Source: Microbulbifer sp. MKSA007
GTDB taxonomy: Bacteria > Pseudomonadota > Gammaproteobacteria > Pseudomonadales > Cellvibrionaceae
Reading direction: 5' to 3'
Assembly: GCA_032615215.1 (NCBI GenBank)
Contig: CP128433.1
Coordinates: 5,041,001-5,105,000 of the forward strand
DNA length: 64,000 nt
The position numbers and the translations under genes were made by a program. Numbering within the stretch: position 1 is the stretch's first letter; every line of letters begins with the position of its first letter. Below are positions 27,712 to 36,830 of this stretch, piece after piece. The notes below the pieces were generated by a model that ran no database searches, was not told the DNA's origin, and saw only the letters and a program-made list of their open reading frames with translations.

Positions 27712-29259
27712 ATGGCACAGATCGACGACTCCGCGATGGTCTTCAAGAACCTATCACCGGCACAATTGGTAGAGCAGGCTCTGACGCGCGGCGAGGGCAA
27801 GCTGTCAGATACAGGCGCTCTGGTGACTGAAACCGGCGCACGCACCGGTCGCTCCCCGGCTGACCGCTTTGTTGTAGAAGAGCCCTCCACTGCCGACAGC
27901 ATCGCCTGGGGCAACGTCAACCGTCCTTTCCCGCAGGATAAGTTTGACGCCCTGTGGGATCGTGTAGAGGCTTTTGTTGCCGGTCACGATACTTTTGTTC
28001 AGCACCTGCATGTGGGCCAGGATGAAGATCACTACTTGCCAGTGGTAGTGACCACCCAAACTGCATGGCACAACCTGTTCGGCCGCAACATGTTTATCCG
28101 CGCCGAAAAGTACAACCCCAAGTCCAAGGAAGAGTGGCAAATCCTGCACGCTCCTCACTTTGTCTGTGAGCCCGAGCGCGATGGCACCAACTCCGAAGGC
28201 TGCGTAATTATCAACTTCGGTCAGCGCAAAGTACTGCTGGCCGGTATGCGCTACGCCGGCGAAATGAAGAAGGCCATGTTCTCCGTACAGAACTTCCTAC
28301 TGCCGGAAAAAGACGTGATGCCCATGCACTGCGCGGCTAACGTCGGCGAAGATGGCGATACCTGCCTGTTCTTCGGCCTGTCCGGTACCGGCAAGACCAC
28401 CCTGTCCGCAGATCCCGAGCGCTACCTGATCGGTGACGATGAGCACGGCTGGACCAAGGGTGCCGTCTTCAATATGGAAGGTGGCTGCTACGCGAAAACC
28501 ATCGACCTGAGCCAGAAAAATGAGCCGGTAATCTGGGATGCCATCCGTTTCGGTGCCATCGTTGAAAACGTGGTAACCAACGATCACGGCACTGCTGACT
28601 ACTGCGACACCAGCCTGACTGAAAACGGTCGCTGCTCCTACCCGCTGGAGCACGTCGAAATGCGTCAGCTGGAAAACCGCGCTGGCGAGCCGAAGAACGT
28701 TATCTTCCTGACTTGCGATGTATCCGGTGTACTGCCACCGGTATCCATCCTCTCCAAAGAGGCTGCGGCTTACCACTTCCTGTCTGGCTACACCGCCCGC
28801 GTAGGCTCCACCGAACTGGGCGCAGAGGCCGGTATCCACCCGACTTTCTCCACCTGCTTTGGCGCGCCGTTTATGCCCCGTGCACCGCGCGAATACGCAG
28901 ACCTGCTGATGAAGCGCATCGAAGAGTTCGGCTCCAAGGTCTACCTGGTAAACACCGGTTGGACCGGCGGCTCCGGCGACAACGGCAAGCGCTTCCCGAT
29001 TCCGGTAACCCGCTCTGTCGTTGCCGCTATCCAGAGCGGCGCCCTGGAAGACGTTGCCACTGAGCACCTGGATGCCCTGAACCTGGATATCCCGATGGAA
29101 GTGCCCGGCGTGGACAAGTCTTACCTGAACCCTCGTGAAGCCTGGGCTGACAAAGCTGCTTACGACGATCAGGCAGGCAAGCTGGCCAAGCTGTTCGCCG
29201 AGAACATTGAGAAGTTCAATGTCAGCGAAGACGTTAAAAATGCAGGCCCTAAAGCCTAA
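27712..29259 (+). CDS. pckA: Phosphoenolpyruvate carboxykinase (ATP)
   Basis: The product has 515 residues. Substrate and nucleotide motifs are clear: TGARTGRSPADRFVVEE, the P-loop GLSGTGKTTLSAD, and the Mn/Mg and kinase motifs around DDEHGW and NTGWTGGSGDNGKRF. It makes phosphoenolpyruvate from oxaloacetate for gluconeogenesis. It sits alone between hslO and the M15 genes, with an upstream gap of 218 bases that should hold its promoter and a strong terminator downstream. Confidence 0.95.
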   Translation: MAQIDDSAMVFKNLSPAQLVEQALTRGEGKLSDTGALVTETGARTGRSPADRFVVEEPSTADSIAWGNVNRPFPQDKFDALWDRVEAFVAGHDTFVQHLHVGQDEDHYLPVVVTTQTAWHNLFGRNMFIRAEKYNPKSKEEWQILHAPHFVCEPERDGTNSEGCVIINFGQRKVLLAGMRYAGEMKKAMFSVQNFLLPEKDVMPMHCAANVGEDGDTCLFFGLSGTGKTTLSADPERYLIGDDEHGWTKGAVFNMEGGCYAKTIDLSQKNEPVIWDAIRFGAIVENVVTNDHGTADYCDTSLTENGRCSYPLEHVEMRQLENRAGEPKNVIFLTCDVSGVLPPVSILSKEAAAYHFLSGYTARVGSTELGAEAGIHPTFSTCFGAPFMPRAPREYADLLMKRIEEFGSKVYLVNTGWTGGSGDNGKRFPIPVTRSVVAAIQSGALEDVATEHLDALNLDIPMEVPGVDKSYLNPREAWADKAAYDDQAGKLAKLFAENIEKFNVSEDVKNAGPKA

Positions 29260-29296
29260 GTAGAGGTTGTCGGGCACAGTGCGCTGTCCGTGACCC

Positions 29297-29333
29297 AAAA
29301 GCCGCTGCTCCCCCAGGAGCGGCGGCTTTTTTT
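29297..29333 (+). terminator. Rho-independent terminator of pckA
   Basis: AAAAGCCGCTGCTCC pairs with GGAGCGGCGGCTTTT (one G-T wobble), with a short loop and a run of seven T at the end. It lies about 40 bases after the pckA stop. Confidence 0.85.
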
Positions 29334-29445
29334 GTGGCTGATCCCAAGCCCGCAGCCCGTCGATTTTTGCGGCTATAGTGAGTAAACAGGCGCCGACGAT
29401 TTTAGCGTCGGAGGAAAAACTCTCTCAGCAGCAATCGCGAGCACT

Positions 29446-30124
29446 ATGTCCGCAGGTAACTCGTTTACTCGCTTCGAAACTCTGTTCCCACACAAGCCGC
29501 CCGGGCAAAGAGTCAATCGGGTGGTCGTCAGTGCCCTCACTTTAATACTCAGTGCCATCCTGTTTACCCTCTGGCTCTATCTATTCCTCTCCTCGCAAGA
29601 GAAGTCCTATGTCGAACAGCGTGGCTATCGCCTCGCCAACGAGGAGACCTTTAACAAATTCCTGCGAGAGGGCAGTAACCGCTCCAGCGTACAAGCACTC
29701 AATCAATTGCTTCGGGACCGGGGTGTCGCCGAGGTTTTTCCTATTCGTGATCTTCTGCGACAGGGGGGACTGGCTGGAACTGGGGGAACCCCCATTCGCC
29801 ATACCACCCAGGGACCAGTGGTCCAATATTGTGAAAACCCTCACCCTGGTACGAGACCAGGTAATACCGCTAATTGGCCCTGTCACTGTGGTTTCCGCTT
29901 ACCGCACTGATGCCTACAACCGAAAACTTGCGACCGAAGACCAGCCCCGCCACCGTGACTTTTGCGGGCTGGACTTAATTCCGAATTCCAATATCGGTAA
30001 AAACGAACTCGCTGAAGAGCTAAGCACACTGCACGCACGCCTCGGTCCCGATAGCAATGTCGGGATGGGCCTGATTGACGATGTCCTGTTTCATGTCGAT
30101 ACCTGTGGCTATCGCACCTGGTAA
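29446..30124 (+). pseudogene. M15-type (PF08291-like) peptidase, split by a frameshift in a G6 run
   Basis: The ATG at 29446 begins a protein with one N-terminal membrane helix (VVSALTLILSAILFTLWLYLFL) and continues to RDLLRQG, where the frame breaks at the G run 29763-29768. The other frame continues DWLELGEPPFAIPPRDQW to HVDTCGYRTW at 30124. Two extra G or one fewer G rejoin the halves into 225-226 residues. It matches the intact gene at 30141 (LLRQGSDWQDLDEPAFAIPP) closely, so they are tandem paralogues. Zinc ligands fit the M15 pattern (His in RHRDFCGLD, Asp in the same motif, His in FHVD). Role inferred: cell-wall peptide hydrolysis at the inner membrane. Confidence 0.78.
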
Positions 30125-30140
30125 TTGAGGGAGCTGCCCG

Positions 30141-30851
30141 ATGGTTATGCAAAGTAACAAAGAATACGTAGAAATCGGCCAGCGTCAACTGCGCCGGCGG
30201 ATCATCATCATTGGGGCAATCGCACTGGCGATTCTCACCGGTCTATTTGTTTTTACTTACGAACGAGCGCGCGAGGCTGATGACCGGGTGAAATCCCCTA
30301 TCGATATCCTCCCGCTGCTAATGATCCCGGAGGTTTACGATATCCAGGGCTATCCGGCAGCTTCCGAGAGGGCATTCAGCCGCTTCCTGAGCAAAGGCAA
30401 TAACCATGCACGCTTTACTCAACTCAAAAAATTCCTGCGCTCCAACCGGGTTGAACAGGTTGTGCAACCCTATGAGCTATTGCGTCAGGGCAGTGACTGG
30501 CAGGATTTGGACGAACCCGCATTCGCCATCCCTCCCAAGGAGCTCTGGTGGGGCATCGTAAATACTCTGCGGGTAATCGAGCGGGAAATAGTGCCCCGCG
30601 TCGGCCCGGTAACAGTGGTCTCCGGGTGGCGCACAGTGGATTACAACCGTAAGGCCGGGGGTTCCAAGGGAAGTAAACATCTGCATTTCTGCGGGCTGGA
30701 TATAGTTCCGAAAAAGAAGTTCTCCCGAGAGCAATTGGTGCCCGTACTGAGGGATATCCACAAGCGCAACGGCCGCGAGTGGCAAATGGGCCTCGGAATC
30801 TATCGGGGCATTCGATTTCACGTGGATACGTGCGGATATAGGCGCTGGTAA
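30141..30851 (+). CDS. M15-type (PF08291-like) peptidase, membrane anchored
   Basis: The product has 236 residues with one N-terminal membrane helix (IIIIGAIALAILTGLFVF) and a periplasmic C-terminal domain of the M15A/PF08291 type: VVSGWRTVDYNRKAGGSKGS, then KHLHFCGLDIVP with the His and Asp zinc ligands, and MGLGIYRGIRFHVDTCGYRRW with the last His. It should be a peptidoglycan endopeptidase or carboxypeptidase. It follows its frameshifted paralogue by 16 bases. Confidence 0.82.
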   Translation: MVMQSNKEYVEIGQRQLRRRIIIIGAIALAILTGLFVFTYERAREADDRVKSPIDILPLLMIPEVYDIQGYPAASERAFSRFLSKGNNHARFTQLKKFLRSNRVEQVVQPYELLRQGSDWQDLDEPAFAIPPKELWWGIVNTLRVIEREIVPRVGPVTVVSGWRTVDYNRKAGGSKGSKHLHFCGLDIVPKKKFSREQLVPVLRDIHKRNGREWQMGLGIYRGIRFHVDTCGYRRW

Positions 30852-30933
30852 AACCCCACTGCATCTGCTTAGATAGAGCAAAAATTAGGCGCCCTACCAC
30901 TGGGCTGCCGAAAGAGAAGCAGAGGAAGTCGCA

Positions 30934-32013
30934 GTGCAAGAAAAACTGGAAAGGCGCTCATTTATATTGACCTTGTTATTGGTCAGCGTAGCTTTTTTAC
31001 TCCTAATAAAACCCTTCTTTACCCCTATTTTTTGGGCTTGTGCCACCGCACTGATTTTCTACCCCGTGTACCGTCTGCTGATGCAGCGCTTTCCCAATTC
31101 GCCTAATTTAATGGCTCTGCTAACCCTGTTTATGTGTATCGTTCTATTGGTGATACCCGTATTGGTAGTGGCCACCTCTTTTATTAATGAAGCGGTAACT
31201 CTGTATCACCGGATCCAGGAAGGACAAATTGATGTTTCTAAATCCTTTGAGCAGATTCGCAGTGCTTTCCCCAGGGTTAACAGCACGCTCGAGAGTATTG
31301 GCGTGGATGTCGAGGAGGCCAAGCAGCGCCTGATGGGTGGAGTGATGAATGCCGGTAGCTTCGTCGCAAAAAATGCGATTGAGGTCGGACAGAATACTGT
31401 TAACTTTTTCGTTATGTTGGGCTTAATGCTCTACCTCACCTTCTTTCTGATTCGCGATGGTGAAAGACTGGTAAACCTGATTATCCACGCCCTGCCACTG
31501 GGTGATGAGCGCGAGCACCTTTTGTTGGCAAAGTTCGCTGAAGTCACTCGCGCAACCATCAAAGGAAATCTGGTAGTCGCTATTACCCAGGGCGGCTTGG
31601 GCGGAATTATTTTCTGGGTGCTGGGCCTACCGGCACCGGTGCTTTGGGGTGTTTTAATGACCCTGTTGTCATTATTGCCCGCCGTCGGTGCCGCATTGAT
31701 CTGGTTCCCCGCTTCTATCTACCTCTATGCTATTGGCGAACCCATGAAGGCAACGATTTTACTCGCCTATGGTTTCACCGTGATCAGCTTGGTAGATAAC
31801 CTGTTGCGCCCAATATTGGTGGGTCGAGACACAAAACTCCCTGACTATTTAGTGCTTTTCTCCACTGTCGGCGGTCTGTTTATGTTTGGAATCAGTGGCT
31901 TTGCGATAGGGCCTCTGCTCGCTGCATTATTCCTCGCCTTTTGGGAGATTTTTATGCGTGAGTTTGTGCATCCCGAAGATGTCTTAATGCCACAAAAACC
32001 TGAAGATCTTTAA
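30934..32013 (+). CDS. AI-2E family transporter (PerM-like)
   Basis: The product has 359 residues from GTG 30934 (AGAGGAAG upstream). About seven to eight membrane segments fit the AI-2E/PerM family, with LLSLLPAVGAALIWFPASIYLYAIG and SLVDNLLRPILVGRDTKLPDYLVLFSTVGG as typical family stretches. The substrate is not known for most members; the name does not prove autoinducer export. Confidence 0.9.
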   Translation: MQEKLERRSFILTLLLVSVAFLLLIKPFFTPIFWACATALIFYPVYRLLMQRFPNSPNLMALLTLFMCIVLLVIPVLVVATSFINEAVTLYHRIQEGQIDVSKSFEQIRSAFPRVNSTLESIGVDVEEAKQRLMGGVMNAGSFVAKNAIEVGQNTVNFFVMLGLMLYLTFFLIRDGERLVNLIIHALPLGDEREHLLLAKFAEVTRATIKGNLVVAITQGGLGGIIFWVLGLPAPVLWGVLMTLLSLLPAVGAALIWFPASIYLYAIGEPMKATILLAYGFTVISLVDNLLRPILVGRDTKLPDYLVLFSTVGGLFMFGISGFAIGPLLAALFLAFWEIFMREFVHPEDVLMPQKPEDL

Positions 32014-32023
32014 CCTGTTCCCC

Positions 32024-32050
32024 GGGGCGGAAAAGCCTTAATTCCGCCCC
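32024..32050. terminator. Hairpin between convergent genes
   Basis: GGGGCGGAA at 32024-32032 pairs with TTCCGCCCC at 32042-32050. It lies just after the AI-2E stop and before the end of the DUF4239 remnant on the other strand, so it could stop either. Neither side has a clear T run. Confidence 0.5.
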
Positions 32051-32086
32051 ACCCAATTAATATGCAAAGTCAGCTCGCACAACAGC

Positions 32087-32680
32087 TCAGTGGGCAGCCT
32101 CCTGTAGCTCTTTCAGCTGCAAATTGAGATCGCTCATCGGCGACTGATCAACCAACAGTGCTCCCTCATTTGCCCGATCCAAATCCGCCACCAGTAAAAT
32201 CACTGTTGAGAAAGTCAGGGCCAAAGCTATAACTACCTGGGCAGATCCCCCGCGACTTATCCCCAACTGGTATCCAATTGCCAGCATCGCCAAAATGGTC
32301 ATAAAGTACAGGGAGAGCCAGAGTGGACCCGGTATACGGTATTGCAGCCCAACCACAACCCTGGCACGGTGCAGATCTACCATCCCGTTAACCTGCTCGG
32401 CAAACTGGCGTAAATAATCGGCATTGTAATCCTGTGCGATATGCGCCTCGATCAAACGCCAAAGAGCCTGGTGAATTTCCTCACTGCGAGCTACATCTTC
32501 CGGAGTGACGGCGATTGATGGGTCAATATCCCTGAGATTTGCATATTCAGCTATTAGGTCTCGCGCCTTATCCTGCTTATCAAATTGCAAAAAGCTCGCA
32601 TTTAAATATGCGGCCTGGATGGTATTGACCTCCTGCAACAGCAATGCCTTGCGCTCATTAAATCGGTCGGCTGTCATATC
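32087..32680 (-). pseudogene. C-terminal part of a bestrophin-like DUF4239 protein, 5' end lost to an insertion
   Basis: Coding of the family starts at DMTADRFNERKALLLQEV (near 32675) and continues to the end of the protein, with two membrane segments (LWLSLYFMTILAMLAIGY and VVIALALTFSTVILLVADLD). The open frame reaches 32737, but the residues before that point come from the inserted element and are not family-like. The missing upstream piece (GLVAFVLAFT) is found on the far side of the insertion, at about 33003-32946. So the gene was split by the element at 32681-32945 and is now a pseudogene. Family function in bacteria is unknown. Confidence 0.8.
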
Positions 32681-32945
32681 AAGGAATCTCTGAATAACTC
32701 CGTGATACCTCTGGCATGCAGAGCGGTTCTCAATCAAGGCGCGGCTTCGCAGGAATGTCCAGACCTTTCAAGAAGTCGCAACGCGGAGTGTGAATCGCTC
32801 TGCAAGCCCCGAAGGCGGGCCTTGAAGGCCACAGCTGCTGCGTTGCAGCTCTTGCAAAGGACTGAGCCATTCGCGGCGAGCTGCGCCTAACATCTGCAGC
32901 CTTCAAGACCCGCAGAGGCATTACGGAGTTATTCAGAGGTTCCTT
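32681..32945. mobile_element. MITE-like element of 265 bp with 33-base terminal inverted repeats
   Basis: The two ends are inverted repeats of 33 bases with three mismatches; both begin AAGGAA, then (T or C)CTCTGAATAACTCCGT, and end CCTCTG. The inside holds no convincing gene (two short ORFs lie on opposite strands) and is GC-rich with further inverted segments. No clear target-site duplication is seen. The size, the terminal repeats and the lack of a transposase fit a non-autonomous element moved by an IS in trans; the family cannot be named from this alone. It interrupts a DUF4239 gene. Confidence 0.82.
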
Positions 32946-33003
32946 AGGTAAATGCCAAAACGAATGCGACTAGGCCCAAAGTGGCAGAGTATAGAAAAGG
33001 CTG
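32946..33003 (-). pseudogene. N-terminal remnant of the split DUF4239 gene
   Basis: On the minus strand this reads QPFLYSATLGLVAFVLAFT in frame, which matches the membrane segment just before the TFxMAADRF motif in bestrophin-like DUF4239 proteins, and here precedes DMTADRF on the other side of the insertion. An in-frame TGA lies just upstream (33004-33006), so the N-terminus has also decayed. Confidence 0.7.
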
Positions 33004-33170
33004 TCAAAGCGCATTTAAGCCCCTGCAAAACGGCAAGTCCATAACGGTGCATTGACGCACCAATATTCTTACTTTGGCGCATAAAGCATAGCAGTTATAG
33101 CTGAGCTATTGGCCAGTTAGACCTTAGGGCAGTAGCATAGGCGTATCGGTAAACTACAAGGGAAATATTC

Positions 33171-33692
33171 GTGAAATATCTGCTGACTTTCTTAATTACG
33201 GCGTTTATCAGCCTTCCCACCCTCGCTCTGGAAGTTGGTGAAATGGCGCCAAATTTCACTCTCAAGGGGTCTGATGGCCAAACCCACACATTGGCGGACC
33301 TCCAGGGAAAAAGCGCTGTTGTGATCGCCTGGTTTCCCAAGGCATTCACCCGTGGCTGCACCATAGAATGTAAATCGCTCGCCCAAAACGGTCACTTGAT
33401 CAAAGATTATGAAGTCACTTACTTTATGGCCAGTACAGATGATCTTGACGATAACACTCGATTTGCTGAAGAGAGCGAAGCGGACTTCCCGTTACTCAGC
33501 GACCCCACCGGTGAAACGGCTAAAGCGTACGATGTACTTATTCCCGTAATGAATATCGCCCGTCGCGTTACCATTTATATCGGTAAAGATGGACGAATTA
33601 AAAAAATTGACAAAGATATTAAACCGGCAACCAGCGCAGAGGATATAGCGCGAACGCTTGGTGAATTGGGTGTTAAAAAGGCGTCAGCCTGA
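33171..33692 (+). CDS. Exported peroxiredoxin (AhpC/TSA family)
   Basis: The product has 173 residues. A signal peptide (MKYLLTFLITAFISLPTLA) sends it to the periplasm. The thioredoxin fold shows WFPKAFTRGCTIECKSL, with peroxidatic Cys63 and a second Cys at 67, a closer spacing than the five residues usual in PrxQ/BCP. The start is GTG at 33171 with an AGGGA site. It should remove hydroperoxides, and stands alone on the plus strand. Confidence 0.85.
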   Translation: MKYLLTFLITAFISLPTLALEVGEMAPNFTLKGSDGQTHTLADLQGKSAVVIAWFPKAFTRGCTIECKSLAQNGHLIKDYEVTYFMASTDDLDDNTRFAEESEADFPLLSDPTGETAKAYDVLIPVMNIARRVTIYIGKDGRIKKIDKDIKPATSAEDIARTLGELGVKKASA

Positions 33693-33749
33693 AAATAAAT
33701 AGTCCGGAGTGACTAAATATATGGTGGAATAGCCCAGTGCTCTATTGGG

Positions 33750-34088
33750 CTATTGGGAATCAATGACAAAAGATATCCCAAAACAGCAATCCCGCCCTTC
33801 AAATTCATCCAACCACTTGCAGACATTCAACGTAACCTCTCCTCGGCTGGATTTATCGACATACTCTTGCAGGTGCTCGGGTTTCCCTGAGGAAAAAACC
33901 CGATCATCCGCAGCTTTTAATGCATCAGCATTATTTGACCAAGGAAGTTCCCGGTCTGTCTTACCAGTCACTTCACCACCGGCCAATTGACATATTTGGC
34001 GATTACCCCATAGATATACGCCTGTTTGATCTTTAACCCAAAATAAAAATGGAACCTCGGCAACTACTTTCAGTTCATCAGCAGTCAT
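33750..34088 (-). CDS. Single PAS-domain protein
   Basis: The product has 112 residues and is almost only one PAS domain: VPFLFWVKDQTGVYLWGNRQICQLAG then GKTDRELPWSNNADALKAADDRVF and a C-terminal beta sheet (VTLNVCKWLDEF). No output domain is present, so it may sense a ligand or act on a partner in trans. It is near the ntrBC genes but separated from ntrC by 249 bases. Confidence 0.75.
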   Translation of the reverse strand: MTADELKVVAEVPFLFWVKDQTGVYLWGNRQICQLAGGEVTGKTDRELPWSNNADALKAADDRVFSSGKPEHLQEYVDKSSRGEVTLNVCKWLDEFEGRDCCFGISFVIDSQ

Positions 34089-34337
34089 ATCGTCTCAATC
34101 ATCTAAATACCAGCAATTAACTCTAATTTTAGCAGGCAATAACAACATCACTCAGGATTCTATACATAGCTGCATTTTCAAGTTTATTCGCTGAAACCAA
34201 AAATAAATAAATATTAATAGATGACTGTTAGCAAAAAACTCAACCATGAACAAAAAAATTAAGAGCGGACTGATAATGAAATATGAGTGGATTTCAAGTA
34301 GGTCTTTCCATCGTGTTTGGTAAGACCTCACTGTTAT

Positions 34338-35744
34338 TTACTCTCCACCAATTTCCAATTCTTTTAACTTACGTGTCAGAGTATTTCTACCCCAGCCCAA
34401 CAGATCAGCAGCATCGCGTTTGCGCCCAGCTGTATGCTTAAGGGCAATTTCTATTAACGCTTTTTCAAATGCGGGGACAGCCTCATTTAAAATCTCGCGC
34501 TGCCCAGAGGATAGGGCCTGGTCGGCCCACAGACGCAGAGCTTTTTGCCAGTCTGTCGGTGTTTCTGTCGTCGCGCCCTGCTGATGCAACTCCTGTGGCA
34601 AATCTTCAATATGTACCTCGCGTCCGGAGGCCATTACGGTAATCCAGCGGCAGGTATTTTCCAGTTGTCGCACATTACCGGGCCAATCCAGCCCAGAGAG
34701 ATATTCCTCAGTTTCCTTGGTTAGGATCTTTGACTCCACCCCCAGATCTTTTGCCGCAGCATTAAAGAAATGCCTCACCAATCGCGGAATATCCTCACGG
34801 CGATCCGCGAGTCTTGGAATATGGATGCGAATAACATTCAGGCGGTGAAACAGGTCCTCGCGAAATTTATGCTGACATACCAACTCTTCCAGATCCTGGT
34901 GAGTCGCCGCAATAATACGCACATCCACTTTGACCGGGGTGTGGCCACCGACACGGTAAAATTCACCATCAGCCAACACGCGCAATAACCGGGTTTGCGT
35001 ATCTGCGGGCATATCACCAATTTCATCTAGAAACAGGGTGCCACCATTGGCCTGTTCAAAACGTCCGGCACGCTGGGAGCTGGCACCGGTAAAGGCCCCT
35101 TTTTCATGGCCAAATAATTCAGACTCCATCAGGTCCTTGGGTATAGCCGCCATGTTCAATGCAATAAATGGCTTATCCCTGCGCGGACTGTGATTGTGCA
35201 GAGCCTGCGCCACCAACTCCTTACCGGTACCGGATTCACCGTTGATTAAAACCGTAATGTTGGAATGAGACAAACGGCCAATCGCACGGAAAACCTCCTG
35301 CATCGCCGGCGCTTCTCCAATGATTTCTTTACTACCCTGACCATTTTCCGGCTCAACCCGTTCTTCAGCACTCTGTTCGCTAGCGTGCATCAATGCGCGC
35401 CGGGTTACCGCTACGGCTTCATCAATATCAAATGGCTTGGGCAGGTATTCAAAGGCTCCCCCTTGGTAAGCAGCTACCGCGCTATCCAGGTCCGAGTGCG
35501 CAGTCATAATAATTATCGGCAGGCTCGGTCGTTCAGCCTGGAAACGCTGCAACAATTTAAAGCCATCGGAGCCCGGCATGCGGATATCACTGATTACTAC
35601 ATCCGGTGAATCGCTATAGAAATCATCCAGGGCGCAGTCGCCACTCTCGTAACACTGGGTATCAATTCCCTCACGCGATAGCGCTCTCTCCAGCACCCAG
35701 CGGATTGATCTGTCGTCGTCAATAATCCAAACGCGATTACTCAT
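34338..35744 (-). CDS. glnG: Nitrogen regulation response regulator NtrC
   Basis: The product has 468 residues: receiver domain with the phosphorylated Asp in DVVISDIRMPG, a sigma54-interaction AAA+ domain (Walker A GESGTGKE; GAFTGA loop; Walker B GGTLFLDEIGDMP) and a C-terminal Fis-type HTH (KRDAADLLGWGRNTLTRKLKEL). It activates sigma54 promoters such as that of glnA when nitrogen is limiting. It starts three bases after ntrB on the same strand, and the sigma54-type promoter upstream of glnA is nearby. Confidence 0.97.
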   Translation of the reverse strand: MSNRVWIIDDDRSIRWVLERALSREGIDTQCYESGDCALDDFYSDSPDVVISDIRMPGSDGFKLLQRFQAERPSLPIIIMTAHSDLDSAVAAYQGGAFEYLPKPFDIDEAVAVTRRALMHASEQSAEERVEPENGQGSKEIIGEAPAMQEVFRAIGRLSHSNITVLINGESGTGKELVAQALHNHSPRRDKPFIALNMAAIPKDLMESELFGHEKGAFTGASSQRAGRFEQANGGTLFLDEIGDMPADTQTRLLRVLADGEFYRVGGHTPVKVDVRIIAATHQDLEELVCQHKFREDLFHRLNVIRIHIPRLADRREDIPRLVRHFFNAAAKDLGVESKILTKETEEYLSGLDWPGNVRQLENTCRWITVMASGREVHIEDLPQELHQQGATTETPTDWQKALRLWADQALSSGQREILNEAVPAFEKALIEIALKHTAGRKRDAADLLGWGRNTLTRKLKELEIGGE

Positions 35745-35747
35745 TCT

Positions 35748-36830
35748 CTAGGTTCCTGTATTAGCTAATTCGGTAGTCAGGGGCAGATAAATTTGGAAAA
35801 TGCTACGGCCGGGTTGGCTGTCACACTTAATCAGCCCCTTGTGCTGATTAATAATGTTCTGGGAAATTGAAAGTCCAAGACCTGAACCCTCGGCGCGGCC
35901 GGAGATCATCGGGAAGAATATCCGCTCGCGAATATCCTCCGGTATGCCCGGGCCGTTATCTTCAATTTCTATACGGCAGACCAATGGGCAATTGCGGCGG
36001 CCAATGGTGAATTGGCGCTGGATACGCGTGCGCAATACCATCTCCCCACTACTGAGGCCAATACTTTCATCGATGGCTTGCATGGCGTTGCGGGCAATAT
36101 TAAGCAGCGCCTGAATCAATTGTTCGCTATCGGCGGGGACATCGGGAATAGACGGATCGTAGTCCCTGCGAATTTGAAGCTCACCGATACACTCAGCATC
36201 CAGCAACTGGGCAACCCGCTCCAGAACCTCGTGCACATTAACCGGTTGCAGTACTACCGGCTGGCGTGGTCCCAATAAACGGTCAACCAGATTGCGCAGG
36301 CGATCCACTTCCTCGATGATAATCTGTGTATATTCGTCTAATTCCCGGTCCGGCAACTCGCGCTGCAATAGTTGTGCAGCCCCGCGGATACCACCGAGGG
36401 GGTTCTTGACCTCATGGGCCATACCGCGAACCAGGTTTCGTGTCGTTTCCTGGGCACTGAGCAGCGCGTCTTCCCTGGCAATTCGCAACAGGCGATCCAT
36501 CGGCTGCACTTCCACAAGTAGCACAGAAAACTCGGGGACCGGGCTGACTGAGTAATCCACGGTCCGGGTTTCAAGATTGTTCAACCTCCAACTGGCCCGG
36601 CGCACTGTATACTTCTCATTTTTGCGCAATGCTTCCCGCATAGCCTCATAGGCAGTGGGAGATTCTCGCACCACCTCCTCCAACTTCGAGCCTTTAACTC
36701 GAGTACTGGAGGCGGCCAACAAGTCCTCAGCGGCATTGTTCAGATAGCAAAGCGATAAGTTTTCATCCAGCACCAATACTGCGGATGTCAGGCTATCGAG
36801 TAATTGGCGCAATTGGCGATCATTCAGCAT
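35748..36830 (-). CDS. glnL: Nitrogen regulation sensor kinase NtrB
   Basis: The product has 360 residues: an N-terminal PAS domain (residues about 5-110), then the phosphorylated His in RGMAHEVKNPLGGIRGAAQLL and the ATPase domain (EDNGPGIPEDIRERIF; GSGLGLSISQNIINQHKG). It senses nitrogen status through PII proteins and phosphorylates NtrC. It is cytoplasmic, with no membrane segment. The ntrC gene follows at once. Confidence 0.96.
   Translation of the reverse strand: MLNDRQLRQLLDSLTSAVLVLDENLSLCYLNNAAEDLLAASSTRVKGSKLEEVVRESPTAYEAMREALRKNEKYTVRRASWRLNNLETRTVDYSVSPVPEFSVLLVEVQPMDRLLRIAREDALLSAQETTRNLVRGMAHEVKNPLGGIRGAAQLLQRELPDRELDEYTQIIIEEVDRLRNLVDRLLGPRQPVVLQPVNVHEVLERVAQLLDAECIGELQIRRDYDPSIPDVPADSEQLIQALLNIARNAMQAIDESIGLSSGEMVLRTRIQRQFTIGRRNCPLVCRIEIEDNGPGIPEDIRERIFFPMISGRAEGSGLGLSISQNIINQHKGLIKCDSQPGRSIFQIYLPLTTELANTGT

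Noticed and set aside
28297..29298. A 333-codon open frame antisense to pckA
   Set aside because: It lies fully opposite a well-conserved enzyme, has no family features and results from GC-rich codon bias.
3147..29768. Phase variation by slipped-strand mispairing at the four runs
   Set aside because: Runs of five or six bases are too short for typical phase variation, and the affected genes include unrelated functions.
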